Shown here piece by piece: positions 26,902 to 36,169 of a DNA stretch of 64,000 nt. A program made the translations under genes and the position numbers. Below the pieces are notes generated by a model. The model searched no databases, was not told the DNA's origin, and worked only from the letters and a program-made list of their open reading frames with translations. Each line of letters opens with the position of its first letter. Position 1 is the first letter of the stretch. Location of the stretch: assembly GCA_913020155.1 (NCBI GenBank), contig CAJWBA010000003.1, positions 1-64,000 of the forward strand, written 5' to 3'. The DNA comes from an uncultured Flavobacteriales bacterium (GTDB lineage Bacteria > Bacteroidota > Bacteroidia > Flavobacteriales > Flavobacteriaceae).

Positions 26902-28158
26902 TTAAGATGTAGCTTCTATTCCAGATGACATTCGTTTGTAAATATTCCCTTCTAAACGCTCTCTTATTGTAGAAAATGCATCCAAGGTTAGGGTAATATC
27001 CTCCTGAGTATGAGTAGATGTTGGTATCAATCTTAAAAGAATAATTCCTTTTGGAATAACTGGGTAAACCACAATTGAACAAAAAATATTGTGGTTTTCG
27101 CGCAAATCTTTGACCAATACCATTGCTTCAGGAATGCTTCCTTTAAGGTAAACAGGAGTTACGCAGCTTTGAGTAGTTCCAATATCAAAACCTCTATCCT
27201 TTAAACCAGATTGTAAAGCATTTACGTTTTCCCAAAGTTTAGCTTTAAGTTCTGGGCGAGAACGTAGCATATTTAAGCGCTTTAATGCCCCTGCAACCAA
27301 AACCGATTGTAATGATTTTGCAAACATTTGAGATCGCATATTGTATTTCATAAAATCAATAATCTGTTTGTCTCCAGCAATAAATGCCCCAGTAGATGCC
27401 ATGGATTTTGCAAAAGTCGCAAAATAAACATCAATTTCATCTTGAACACATTGTTCTTCTCCTGCCCCTGCTCCTGTTGCTCCTAGAGTACCAAATCCAT
27501 GAGCATCATCAACAAGAAACCTAAATTTGAATTTTGATTTAAGTGCAACAATTTCTTTCAAACGACCTTGCTCTCCTCGCATTCCAAAAACTCCCTCGGA
27601 AATAACCAATATTCCACCACCTGTTTTTTCAGCAATTTTTGAAGCACGAACCAAGTTCTTTTCAAGACTATTAATATCGTTATGCATAAAGGCAAAGCGT
27701 TTTCCTGGATGCAAACGCACACCATCAATGATACATGCATGAGCATCTACATCATAAACTATGATGTCATTTTTAGAAACCAAAGTATCTATGGCTGACA
27801 AAATCCCTTGATATCCAAAATTGAGCACATAAGCAGATTCTTTATTGACAAAATCAGCTAATTCCTCTTCAAGTTGTTCATGTAAATCAGTATGACCAGA
27901 CATCATTCGGGCACCCATAGGATGCGCAGATCCGTATAAAGCAGCAGCGTTTGCATCTACTTCGCGAACCTCAGGATTATTGGCGAGTCCCAAATAATCA
28001 TTTACACTCCATGTAATGACTTCTTTACCTTGAAATATCATTCTATTAGAGATCGGCCCCTCTAATTTTGGGAATACAAAATAGCCTTCGGCTACAGATG
28101 CCCATTTACCTAGAGGGCCTTTGTTATCAAGTATTCTGTCAAATAAATCGTTTATCAT
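26902..28158 (-). CDS. Serine palmitoyltransferase-like PLP enzyme, candidate cysteate acyltransferase (CapB-like)
   Basis: A 418-residue alpha-oxoamine synthase (fold type I PLP). This family condenses an amino acid with an acyl-CoA or acyl-ACP. Visible parts are TWSVNDYLGLANNPEV, the PLP-binding FLVDDAHGFGTLGATG, and the Schiff-base Lys in FATFAKSMASTGAF. It is closer to serine palmitoyltransferase-like Bacteroidota proteins than to Kbl, BioF or HemA by my reading. The gene 23 bp upstream encodes a cysteine-synthase-fold enzyme. In Capnocytophaga a pair of PLP enzymes, cysteate synthase (CapA) and cysteate acyltransferase (CapB), makes the sulfonolipid capnine; this pair is a good candidate for that role. 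A sphingolipid role is the main alternative. Confidence 0.8.
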   Translation of the reverse strand: MINDLFDRILDNKGPLGKWASVAEGYFVFPKLEGPISNRMIFQGKEVITWSVNDYLGLANNPEVREVDANAAALYGSAHPMGARMMSGHTDLHEQLEEELADFVNKESAYVLNFGYQGILSAIDTLVSKNDIIVYDVDAHACIIDGVRLHPGKRFAFMHNDINSLEKNLVRASKIAEKTGGGILVISEGVFGMRGEQGRLKEIVALKSKFKFRFLVDDAHGFGTLGATGAGAGEEQCVQDEIDVYFATFAKSMASTGAFIAGDKQIIDFMKYNMRSQMFAKSLQSVLVAGALKRLNMLRSRPELKAKLWENVNALQSGLKDRGFDIGTTQSCVTPVYLKGSIPEAMVLVKDLRENHNIFCSIVVYPVIPKGIILLRLIPTSTHTQEDITLTLDAFSTIRERLEGNIYKRMSSGIEATS

Positions 28159-28181
28159 AAATGATTGACTAAAAAGGATCG

Positions 28182-29222
28182 TTATTTAATATACTCTAAT
28201 TTTTTCGGATCCTGAGCATGTTCGCTATCAAAAAAACCTTGTTCACGCATCCATTGATCGCTGTAAATTTTACTCATGTATCTAGAGCCGTGATCTGGAA
28301 AAATACAAACGACAACACTTTTATGGTCAAATAAATTTGTTTCATTGAGTTGTTTGATTGCTTGTACAGTTGCACCAGAAGTATACCCTACAAACATACC
28401 TTCTTTTAGCGAGGTTTCACGAGCGCTATGAGCACTTTCTTCATCCGAAACCTTTTCAAAATGATCAATCACCTCAAAATCAGTAGCAGTAGGGATCATA
28501 TTTTTTCCAATACCTTCAATCCTGTAAGGATAAATTTCACTTAAATCTAATTCTTGTGTTTCGTGGTATTTCTTTAGTACTGATCCATATGCATCAACTC
28601 CAATGATTTTGATATTCGAGTTTTGTTCTTTCAAAAATTGGCCACAACCCGATATGGTTCCACCTGTTCCACTACAAGCAACTAGATGTGTAATTTGACC
28701 GTTTGTTTGTTTCCAAATCTCAGGTCCAGTTGTTTGATAATGTGCCTCTATATTTAAATCATTAAAATACTGATTGATGTAAAATGAATTTGCTGTTTCT
28801 TTATGGATGCGTTTAGCAACTTGATAATACGATCTAGGGTCATCTGCTTTAACATTTGCAGGACAAACGTAAACCTTAGCTCCCATTGCACTTAACATGT
28901 TTATTTTATCCACTGATGACTTGGAACTTACGGCTAAAATACACTCATAACCTTTTATTAAAGAAACCATTGCAAGGCTAAATCCTGTGTTACCAGAAGT
29001 GGTTTCGATTATCACACTTCCTTTTTTTAGCATGCCTTTTCTTTCTGCTTCCTCTATAATAAAAAGTGCAATTCTATCTTTGTTTGAATGTCCTGGATTA
29101 GCAGCTTCCCATTTTGCGTAGTAAGAGCCTTTTAAGCATTTAACAACATTTTGAAGTTGAACCAATGGTGTATTCCCAATTAAATCTAAAACATTTTTTG
29201 TTGATTGAATTTTATTTTTCAT
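28182..29222 (-). CDS. Cysteine-synthase-family PLP enzyme, candidate cysteate synthase (CapA-like)
   Basis: A 346-residue fold type II PLP enzyme related to CysK/CysM. The Schiff-base Lys is in [12 protein letters not shown], where CysK has S-V-K-D. The phosphate-holding loop is [12 protein letters not shown], followed by the glycine loop [11 protein letters not shown] and [11 protein letters not shown]. The C-terminal tail ([20 protein letters not shown]) is longer than in plain CysK. It is directly upstream of, and co-directional with, the SPT-like gene at a 23-bp gap. That pairing suggests it supplies L-cysteate from phosphoserine and sulfite, as CapA does; plain cysteine synthase or cystathionine beta-synthase activity remains possible. 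Enzyme family is certain, exact reaction inferred. Confidence 0.8.
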   Translation of the reverse strand: MKNKIQSTKNVLDLIGNTPLVQLQNVVKCLKGSYYAKWEAANPGHSNKDRIALFIIEEAERKGMLKKGSVIIETTSGNTGFSLAMVSLIKGYECILAVSSKSSVDKINMLSAMGAKVYVCPANVKADDPRSYYQVAKRIHKETANSFYINQYFNDLNIEAHYQTTGPEIWKQTNGQITHLVACSGTGGTISGCGQFLKEQNSNIKIIGVDAYGSVLKKYHETQELDLSEIYPYRIEGIGKNMIPTATDFEVIDHFEKVSDEESAHSARETSLKEGMFVGYTSGATVQAIKQLNETNLFDHKSVVVCIFPDHGSRYMSKIYSDQWMREQGFFDSEHAQDPKKLEYIK

Positions 29223-29247
29223 GCAATAGGTAAGAATAAAAACAGTG

Positions 29248-29255
29248 CAAATTTA
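29248..29255 (-). promoter_or_regulatory. Promoter -7 element for the two PLP enzyme genes
   Basis: TAAATTTG on the minus strand is an exact TAnnTTTG match, 25 nt before the ATG at 29222, in the 50-bp gap after the S9 peptidase gene. It supports a separate two-gene transcript for the PLP pair. Confidence 0.45.
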
Positions 29256-29272
29256 ATTAAAAAATATCACTT

Positions 29273-31420
29273 TTACTTATTTTCTAACGCAAGCAAAAAT
29301 GAGTATTTTTTTGCGGTTTCGTGCAAAGCATCAAAACGACCAGAAGAACCACCATGACCCGCATTCATATTGGTGTGAAGAAATAATTTATTATCATCTG
29401 TTTTTAATTTTCTCAAACGTGCAACCCATTTCGCAGGCTCCCAATATTGCACCTGAGAGTCGTGTAAACCTGTGGTTACAAGAATGTTAGGATACTCCTG
29501 TGCCTTAACATTATCGTAGGGAGAGTATGATTTGATGTAATTATAATAGTCTTTTTTATTGGGATTACCCCATTCATCGTATTCTGATGTGGTTAGGGGA
29601 ATGGTTTCATCAAGCATGGTAGTGACTACATCAACAAAAGGAACAGCCGATATTACTCCATTATATGTTTTGGGGGCATCGTTTAGAATCACTCCCATCA
29701 ACAAACCACCTGCAGAACCGCCATAGGCATACAAATGATCTGCAGAGGTCATTCCTTCTTCAATTAAAAATTTAGAACAGCTGATGAAATCAGAAAAAGT
29801 ATTTTTTTTATTGAAAAGTTTTCCGGTATCATACCAATTGCGTCCCATGTACTCTCCGCCTCTTACATGAGCAATTGCAAAAGCAAAACCACGATCCAAT
29901 AAACTTAAACGTGTTGTTGAAAAGTTAGGATCTATGGTAGAACCATAAGAACCATATGCATAAAACAGAATTGGTGTGTTTGGATTCAACTTCGTATCCT
30001 TATGGTGTACAATAGAAATTGGAACTTTAACACCATCTTCAGCAGTTGCCCATAAACGATCAGAAGTGTAATTATTTTTATCAAAATTCCCCAAAACTTC
30101 TTGCCCTTTTAATACGTTCTGTTCTCCGCTTGACATATCATATTCTCTAACAGACGAGGGAGAAGTCAGGGAGTTAAAAACATAACGCAATTTTGTTGTA
30201 TTAAAATCAACATTCGTTGAAGTGTAGAGAGTGTAGGTCTCTCCTTCGATGGGCAAGTAGTAGTCTTTTTTTTCATTCCAAGACCGAATTCGGATTTTGG
30301 AAAGTCCATTTTCTCTTTCGGTAATTACCATGTGTTCTTTGAAAATTTCTAAATCTTCCAAAAGGACATGGGGTCGATGATCTACAAAATCAACCCAATT
30401 AGAACGCTCCGTTTGAGTAACAGGAGTTTTCATAATCTTGTAATTTTCGGCAGAATCAGCATTAGTAAATACATAAAAACTATCCTCAAAATGCGAAATA
30501 CTGTATTCCAATCCTCGAATTCTTTTTTGGAAATATTTGAAGTCACTCAAAGGTTCGTCTGACTTGATGTACTGAAATTCAGTAGTAAGAGAACTGTACG
30601 ATGAAATGAAGATGTAATCTTCTGATTTTGAATCCATCACATAAACTGAAAAAGTATCATCTTCCTCCTCATAAACAAGGGTAGTTTCGTTGTTTGGAGC
30701 GTAAATATTATATCTGTAAATTGCTTCAGAGCGAAGGGTAATCGGATCTTTTTGGGTGTAAAAAAGAGTTTTATTGTCCTTTGCCCACACACTTCCACCA
30801 GTAGTGTTTTCGATTGAGGTATCAAGAAGCTTTCCGGTAGCCAAATCTTTTATTTTCAAGGTGTATTGGCGACGCGATACCGTATCAACAGCAAATGCTG
30901 CTTTGGTATTATCTGGACTAATAGTGATTCCAACTAAACGGAAATACTCATGCCCTTTGGACAATTCATTGCAATCGAAAAGAATTTCTTCTTCAGCTTC
31001 TAGAGTCTCTTTCTTTCTCGTATAAATGGGATATTCTTTCCCTTTTTCATAACGGCTAACGTACCAATAACCATTATAAAAATAAGGAACTGACGAGTCA
31101 TCTTCTTTAATACGTGCTTTCATTTCTTCAAAAAGTTCGTTCTGAAAATTTTTAGTTTGGCTAGTAGCTTTATTATAATAGTCGTTTTCTCGCTCTAAAT
31201 AATCAATTACCTCAGGATTATCTTTGTCTTTCAACCAATAATATTCATCCATCCGAATGTCACCATGAATCTTATGCTGATATGGTTTTTGTTCTGCAAC
31301 GGGAGGTGTAAGGTTTTTCATAGAAGTAGCTTTCATATCAGAATTACAAGATTGAGCGAAAATAACACCAAAAATCAGGATTAGGGTCAAGTTGAGATTA
31401 AAATTTACATAAAGTTTCAT
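29273..31420 (-). CDS. Prolyl oligopeptidase family (S9) lipoprotein
   Basis: An exported serine peptidase, 715 residues. A hydrophobic signal with lipobox (GVIFAQSC, Cys25) predicts a lipoprotein. The N-terminal part is a seven-bladed beta-propeller (about residues 80-430), and the C-terminal part is an alpha/beta hydrolase with the nucleophile Ser in YGGSAGGLLMG, Asp in TGLHDSQVQ and His in NAGHGGSSG. The order and the YYWLKDKDNPEVIDYLE start are typical of S9A oligopeptidase B/prolyl oligopeptidases. Cleavage after Pro or basic residues is possible. It follows the threonine aldolase gene by 4 bp. Confidence 0.92.
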   Translation of the reverse strand: MKLYVNFNLNLTLILIFGVIFAQSCNSDMKATSMKNLTPPVAEQKPYQHKIHGDIRMDEYYWLKDKDNPEVIDYLERENDYYNKATSQTKNFQNELFEEMKARIKEDDSSVPYFYNGYWYVSRYEKGKEYPIYTRKKETLEAEEEILFDCNELSKGHEYFRLVGITISPDNTKAAFAVDTVSRRQYTLKIKDLATGKLLDTSIENTTGGSVWAKDNKTLFYTQKDPITLRSEAIYRYNIYAPNNETTLVYEEEDDTFSVYVMDSKSEDYIFISSYSSLTTEFQYIKSDEPLSDFKYFQKRIRGLEYSISHFEDSFYVFTNADSAENYKIMKTPVTQTERSNWVDFVDHRPHVLLEDLEIFKEHMVITERENGLSKIRIRSWNEKKDYYLPIEGETYTLYTSTNVDFNTTKLRYVFNSLTSPSSVREYDMSSGEQNVLKGQEVLGNFDKNNYTSDRLWATAEDGVKVPISIVHHKDTKLNPNTPILFYAYGSYGSTIDPNFSTTRLSLLDRGFAFAIAHVRGGEYMGRNWYDTGKLFNKKNTFSDFISCSKFLIEEGMTSADHLYAYGGSAGGLLMGVILNDAPKTYNGVISAVPFVDVVTTMLDETIPLTTSEYDEWGNPNKKDYYNYIKSYSPYDNVKAQEYPNILVTTGLHDSQVQYWEPAKWVARLRKLKTDDNKLFLHTNMNAGHGGSSGRFDALHETAKKYSFLLALENK

Positions 31421-31424
31421 AAGG

Positions 31425-32450
31425 TTAAAGTTTTAGGGTTTTAATAATTTCTAGAACATATTCGTGTTGTAATTGTGAATAATCTCTATGGGTAACCATC
31501 CGAAGTTTAGATTGACCCATAGAAATAAATCGTATGCCCAAAGCTTCTAATTTGGCTATAAATTCAGTGTCTTTCAATGAATTGGTAAGTTTAAAAATAA
31601 CAATATTAGTATCAACCGGTTCAACTTTTTCGATGTAATCCTGTGTTTCTAAACAATCTTTTAGTTCCGATGCTTTTCTGTGATCTTCAGACAAGGATTC
31701 CCAGTGATTATCAATCGCATAAGATGCTGCCTCAGCTAAAAACCCAGCTTGTCGCATCCCACCACCAAAAACCTTTCTTATGCGAATGGCTTTATCAATA
31801 GCCTCATTGCTACCCAATAAAGCGGAACCCACCGGAGCACCCAAACCTTTGCTAAAACAGACTGAAATCGTGTCAAACAAGCCACCAAAAATCTTAGGTT
31901 TCTGGCCAGATGCAATCATTGCATTCCATATTCGTGCCCCATCGAGATGTAACCCTAAATTATGTTGATTACAAACAGATCGAATGGCTTCAATCTCCAA
32001 AACATCATAATATGCCCCTCCCCCTTTATTTGTTGTGTTTTCCAAACAAACTAGGGTTGATAAGGGTGAGTGATAAAAATCTGGTGGATTGATTTTTGTT
32101 TCAACTTGTTTTGCGTTGATCCTGCCACGGTCTCCTTCAATCATATTACAAGACACCCCACTATTAAAACTCACACCACCACCTTCATAATTAAAAATAT
32201 GAGAATAGTGATCACAAATCAACTGTTCCCCAGGTTGGGTATGTAATTTTATTGCGGTTTGATTAGCCATGGTGCCTGAAGGAAAAAATAAAGCATTTTC
32301 CTTTCCAAATAATCTGGCAACCTTTTCTTCCAAAGCATTTACCGATGGATCTTCTCTAAAAACATCATCTCCAACTTTTGCAGTATGCATGGCGTCTAGC
32401 ATACCTGGGGATGGAAGCGTTGTGGTATCACTTATTAAATTTACTTTCAT
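31425..32450 (-). CDS. ltaE: Low-specificity L-threonine aldolase
   Basis: PLP enzyme (fold type I) that splits L-threonine and L-allo-threonine into glycine and acetaldehyde. The 341 residues include DTTTLPSPGMLDAM, FPSGTMANQTAI, the PLP-contacting HLDGARIWNAM and the Schiff-base Lys in VCFSKGLGAPVGS, with the FGGGMRQAGF segment. It sits between the metzincin protease gene (34 bp upstream) and the S9 peptidase gene, so the three probably share a transcript. Confidence 0.94.
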   Translation of the reverse strand: MKVNLISDTTTLPSPGMLDAMHTAKVGDDVFREDPSVNALEEKVARLFGKENALFFPSGTMANQTAIKLHTQPGEQLICDHYSHIFNYEGGGVSFNSGVSCNMIEGDRGRINAKQVETKINPPDFYHSPLSTLVCLENTTNKGGGAYYDVLEIEAIRSVCNQHNLGLHLDGARIWNAMIASGQKPKIFGGLFDTISVCFSKGLGAPVGSALLGSNEAIDKAIRIRKVFGGGMRQAGFLAEAASYAIDNHWESLSEDHRKASELKDCLETQDYIEKVEPVDTNIVIFKLTNSLKDTEFIAKLEALGIRFISMGQSKLRMVTHRDYSQLQHEYVLEIIKTLKL

Positions 32451-32484
32451 TTCGACAAAAATACAGTATTATGTGTTTAAATAA

Positions 32485-34956
32485 TTATGCTTTAAACTGA
32501 CTACAAAAAGCATCTGTCCCTATGGGGGATCCATCGGGTAGTAATGGAGTTTCTTGTACTTCAAATTCATAAGGATTCGCTAAAAAACGTTTAATCTTAT
32601 TTAAATAATACGTCTTGTAGGGTTCTGATTTAGCTTTTTTAAGATCATTTTCGATGTCTTTCAAAATACCATAACTAATGGCTTTGACAGAGGTAGTGGT
32701 TTTTTTGTTTGCGTGAAGTTCAAAAAGAGAATTCAAGTAAATTTCTTTAAGTTGAGACTGTATTGCAGTAAAATAAGCATTGCCATAGGACTTTCTAAAA
32801 ATCTGCTGTGTTAGTACATCAGCCAGTTGGTCAAAAGACAACTGATTGCTATCCAGTGCCTTTTGTTGCACTATTCGAGATATTCTTTGAGGATTCAAAA
32901 TCATTTGAATTATTCCTTTTCCCAGAGACGAAGGGGCTCCCATAACATCAAAAACCCTACCTGTTTGTGAACGAAAACTTTCCCGGGTTGACGAATATCC
33001 AAAAGCAGTGGGTGGAAGTTGATTCAAAAGAGGTTTGGGAATAGCTAATATTTCTGGAGAGAGAGAATTCACCATGGTAGATAAAGCCTCCCTTTGGGTT
33101 TGTAGGGCAATGGTCTCAGTAGCGAAGGGAATTTTTCCTTTAACCCCATAAGAATAATCTACCCCCCCAATCAATTTTACAATCGCTTCTGCTTGATAGC
33201 GGTGCAAAAAATAAAGAGGCACTAGACGATCATTTAAGACCGAATAAGGTTCTCCATCCCGCAACTGATCTTCTGAAAAATTTTTCAATGCAATTGATCT
33301 GACCTCCAAAAGATGCTTGTACTCTTCAACAGCACTTTTACCATTATCCCATAAATGTGCATAGGGGTGAGCTCCACCTATGGGGCGTGCATCCTGATCT
33401 GAAATAAAATGATTTCCTCCTTCTATGCTTTTCTCTAAAATTAAATTCAACACTTGAGTCTCGTCCGTTCCCTCTGGAAAGTCACTGTAAGAATATTGTA
33501 CAGAAGTTTTGTCCCAAGAACCAATACCCACAGCATATGCATTTGAATACGAAATTTTACCATCAACAATATCAATTTTAGGATGGGGATAATCCATAAC
33601 AGAGGCTCTATCGTTGGTACTAGCCGCAAAATTATGTGCAAAACCAAGTGTATGTCCGATTTCGTGAGCCGATAGCTGTCGAATCCGAGCAATAGCAAGT
33701 TCGGACATTTGGCTTTCATCAGTATTACCGTTTGCATAAGGTGCGCGGGTAAGTCCTTGTGCAATCAAGAAGTCTTGACGAATCCGCAAACTCCCCAAGC
33801 TTACATGACCTTTCAAAATTTCTCCAGATCTCGGATCAACAACACTAGCACCATAACTCCAACCGCGAGTAGACCTATGAACCCATTGGATTACATTGTA
33901 GCGAACATCCAAGGGGTCCACATCATCGGGTAACATTTTGATCTGAAAAGCATCCTCATAACCTGCTGCCTCAAAAGCTTGATTCCACCAACTCCCCCCT
34001 TCCAAAAGAGCAGATCGAACTGGTTCTGGAGTACCGTTGTCCAAATAATAAACAATGGGTTCTTTAGCCTTGCTAGAAGATGCAGAGGAATTGATTTTTT
34101 CTAAACGATGTCGTAAAGTGTAAATTTGTTTAGTAGACTCCTCAACAGGAGTAGAATAATCATAAAATGAAAATGGAATTGCCCCACTTCTGGGATCAAA
34201 TTTTCTCGGTGTTAAAGGGATTTTTGGTAAAGCCACAAACGAATGATGCTGCTTTACACTCAGACTGTTGGGAGTCGGAGTAACTGATCGAATCCATCCA
34301 CCTATTGGTTGTCCACCAAAAGTCAACAAAACATCCAATTCAATATTTTTTGGGAATGCTTTGGTTCGAGGAAGAGAAATTGCCGAACGAGATTTATCTA
34401 ATGTAAAACTCCCCTGATTGGTTTGTTTCAAACGTTGAGCAACCCCATGGGTGTCATATATTAAAAAAGAAGTTAAATCAATAAGATAATCAGATGTTGA
34501 TGTTTCGATAATCGGAAAACCAAACAAGACAGATTCGGCAAATGCTTCTTTTACAGATTGTTTTTCCAAAACATTTGAAGTACTGGTACGATATTTTAAA
34601 TTCGGTTGAATCAAAAGAAGCTTATTACCTGCTTTGGAGAAATAAACTACTCGTTCGTTGCCCAGTTGCCCCCGATCCAGTCCAATATCATTACTACCGA
34701 TCCCTGCACTCAAACTATTGATGTACAAAAATTCAGTTTCGATTTGATTTTTTTTATTGACCTTTAAATAAACCTTTCCACTACTCTCATCATAGAAAAA
34801 GTCAAAAAAACCTTCAAAAGATTTTGCAGTATTAACAAGGCTTTCCAATTGGGTTGCTTGACTGACAGCTCCTTTTTTCTTGAAACGTTGCGCACGTAAC
34901 GAAATAGACAATAAAAGAGTTAGGATAAAAGTAAAATGGATTATTTGTTTCATCAT
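32485..34956 (-). CDS. Secreted zinc metalloprotease (metzincin, DUF5117/DUF5118 type)
   Basis: An exported 823-residue protein with signal peptide MMKQIIHFTFILTLLLSISLRA. The metzincin zinc motif HEIGHTLGFAHN lies near residue 435. The preceding DUF5117-like region has FFYDESSGKVYLKVN and GLDRGQLG; the following part (PYSVLNDRLVPLYFLHRYQAEA) matches the long C-terminal domain of this Bacteroidota family. There is no Cys lipobox after the signal and no T9SS C-terminal domain that I can see, so it is probably periplasmic. Substrates are unknown. First gene of the protease-aldolase-S9 peptidase unit; divergent from prfB. Confidence 0.9.
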   Translation of the reverse strand: MMKQIIHFTFILTLLLSISLRAQRFKKKGAVSQATQLESLVNTAKSFEGFFDFFYDESSGKVYLKVNKKNQIETEFLYINSLSAGIGSNDIGLDRGQLGNERVVYFSKAGNKLLLIQPNLKYRTSTSNVLEKQSVKEAFAESVLFGFPIIETSTSDYLIDLTSFLIYDTHGVAQRLKQTNQGSFTLDKSRSAISLPRTKAFPKNIELDVLLTFGGQPIGGWIRSVTPTPNSLSVKQHHSFVALPKIPLTPRKFDPRSGAIPFSFYDYSTPVEESTKQIYTLRHRLEKINSSASSSKAKEPIVYYLDNGTPEPVRSALLEGGSWWNQAFEAAGYEDAFQIKMLPDDVDPLDVRYNVIQWVHRSTRGWSYGASVVDPRSGEILKGHVSLGSLRIRQDFLIAQGLTRAPYANGNTDESQMSELAIARIRQLSAHEIGHTLGFAHNFAASTNDRASVMDYPHPKIDIVDGKISYSNAYAVGIGSWDKTSVQYSYSDFPEGTDETQVLNLILEKSIEGGNHFISDQDARPIGGAHPYAHLWDNGKSAVEEYKHLLEVRSIALKNFSEDQLRDGEPYSVLNDRLVPLYFLHRYQAEAIVKLIGGVDYSYGVKGKIPFATETIALQTQREALSTMVNSLSPEILAIPKPLLNQLPPTAFGYSSTRESFRSQTGRVFDVMGAPSSLGKGIIQMILNPQRISRIVQQKALDSNQLSFDQLADVLTQQIFRKSYGNAYFTAIQSQLKEIYLNSLFELHANKKTTTSVKAISYGILKDIENDLKKAKSEPYKTYYLNKIKRFLANPYEFEVQETPLLPDGSPIGTDAFCSQFKA

Positions 34957-35018
34957 TAAAAAATTTATCCTAAGCTAAAAAAATAATGTCAAAAAAAGAT
35001 ATTCCAAGAGTTTAATTC

Positions 35019-35026
35019 TATTTTTA
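35019..35026 (+). promoter_or_regulatory. Possible -7 promoter element of prfB
   Basis: TATTTTTA matches TAnnTTTG at seven of eight positions and ends 15 nt before the prfB ATG at 35042. Confidence 0.35.
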
Positions 35027-35041
35027 CACAAAATAATATAT

Positions 35042-36140
35042 ATGATAACATCAGATCAACAAAAAGGTCTTTTGGAGCGTCTCGGCGCATTAAGGAGGTA
35101 TCTTTGACATTGATGCCAAACTGATCGAAATTCGAAATCAAGAAGAAGTAACTCTTGATCCTGAATTTTGGTATAACCCCGCAGAAGCTGAAGCTCATAT
35201 GAAAACACTGCGAACACTAAAAAAATGGGTTAGCGATTACGATAACCTTGTTCAAAAAACTGAAGATTTAGAAGTTCTTCTAGAATTTTTTAATTCGGAT
35301 GATGTCACAGAAGAAGAGATATTGAATCTTTATCATTCCATAACAAACGAATTGGAAGATGTGGAGTTCCGAAACATGCTTTCCGATGAGGGAGACTCGC
35401 TGAGTGCTGTAATACAAATCACTGCAGGAGCTGGTGGTACTGAAAGTTGTGATTGGGCCGAAATGTTGATGCGGATGTATTTAATGTGGGCTGAAAAACA
35501 AAATCATAAAATCAAAGAACTGAATAATCAAGCTGGAGATGTTGCAGGAATAAAAACAGTAACCCTAGAAATTGACGGAGATTTTGCTTTTGGATGGCTA
35601 AAAGGTGAAAATGGAGTACATCGCTTGGTTCGAATATCGCCTTTTGACAGTAACGCCAAACGCCATACCTCTTTTGCGTCGGTTTATGTTTATCCCTTAG
35701 TTGATAAAAGTATTGAAATTCAAATCAATCCCACAGACATATCATGGGAAACCATGCGATCTAGCGGAGCTGGTGGGCAAAACGTAAACAAAGTAGAAAC
35801 AGCGGTACGGTTGCGGCATGAACCCTCTGGTATTATGATTGAAAATTCCGAAACTCGATCCCAATTGGATAATAAAACCAAAGCGATGCAGCTACTCAAA
35901 TCTCAATTATACGAGATAGAATTACAAAAGAAACTTTCAGCTCGCAAAGAAATTGAAGCTTCCAAAAAGAAAATTGAATGGGGTTCTCAAATCCGTAACT
36001 ATGTTCTTCACCCCTACAAATTAGCAAAGGATGTAAGAACGCAATATGAAACAGGAAATGTACATGATGTTCTCAACGGAGGAATAGATGCTTTCTTAAA
36101 ATCCTATTTGATGATGATGGGACAAAATGAAACCAACTAA
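35042..36140 (+). CDS. prfB: Peptide chain release factor 2, made by programmed +1 frameshift
   Basis: Releases peptides at UGA and UAA. The first 21 codons (ATG at 35042 to CTT at 35102-35104) end at TGA (35105-35107). Skipping one T moves the ribosome to GAC at 35106, and the frame then stays open to 36140, giving about 365 residues, the same length as E. coli RF2. The site reads AGGAGG-TAT-CTT-TGA-C, the classical autoregulatory signal: low RF2 makes the ribosome pause at UGA and slip. RF2-specific SPF ([13 protein letters not shown]) and catalytic GGQ ([14 protein letters not shown]) are present. Without the frameshift only an in-frame remnant from ATG 35199 would be called, lacking the true N terminus. 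Confidence 0.95.
35093..35108 (+). promoter_or_regulatory. prfB frameshift signal (internal SD-like, slippery CTT, in-frame TGA)
   Basis: AGGAGG at 35093-35098, spacer TAT, slippery CTT, stop TGA and the following C reproduce the bacterial RF2 recoding element with identical spacing. The six-base AGGAGG is the only strong Shine-Dalgarno-like element I noticed in a functional position in the window. Confidence 0.93.
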
Positions 36141-36169
36141 AAAAACAATCTAATTCTAAAGCCAAAACA

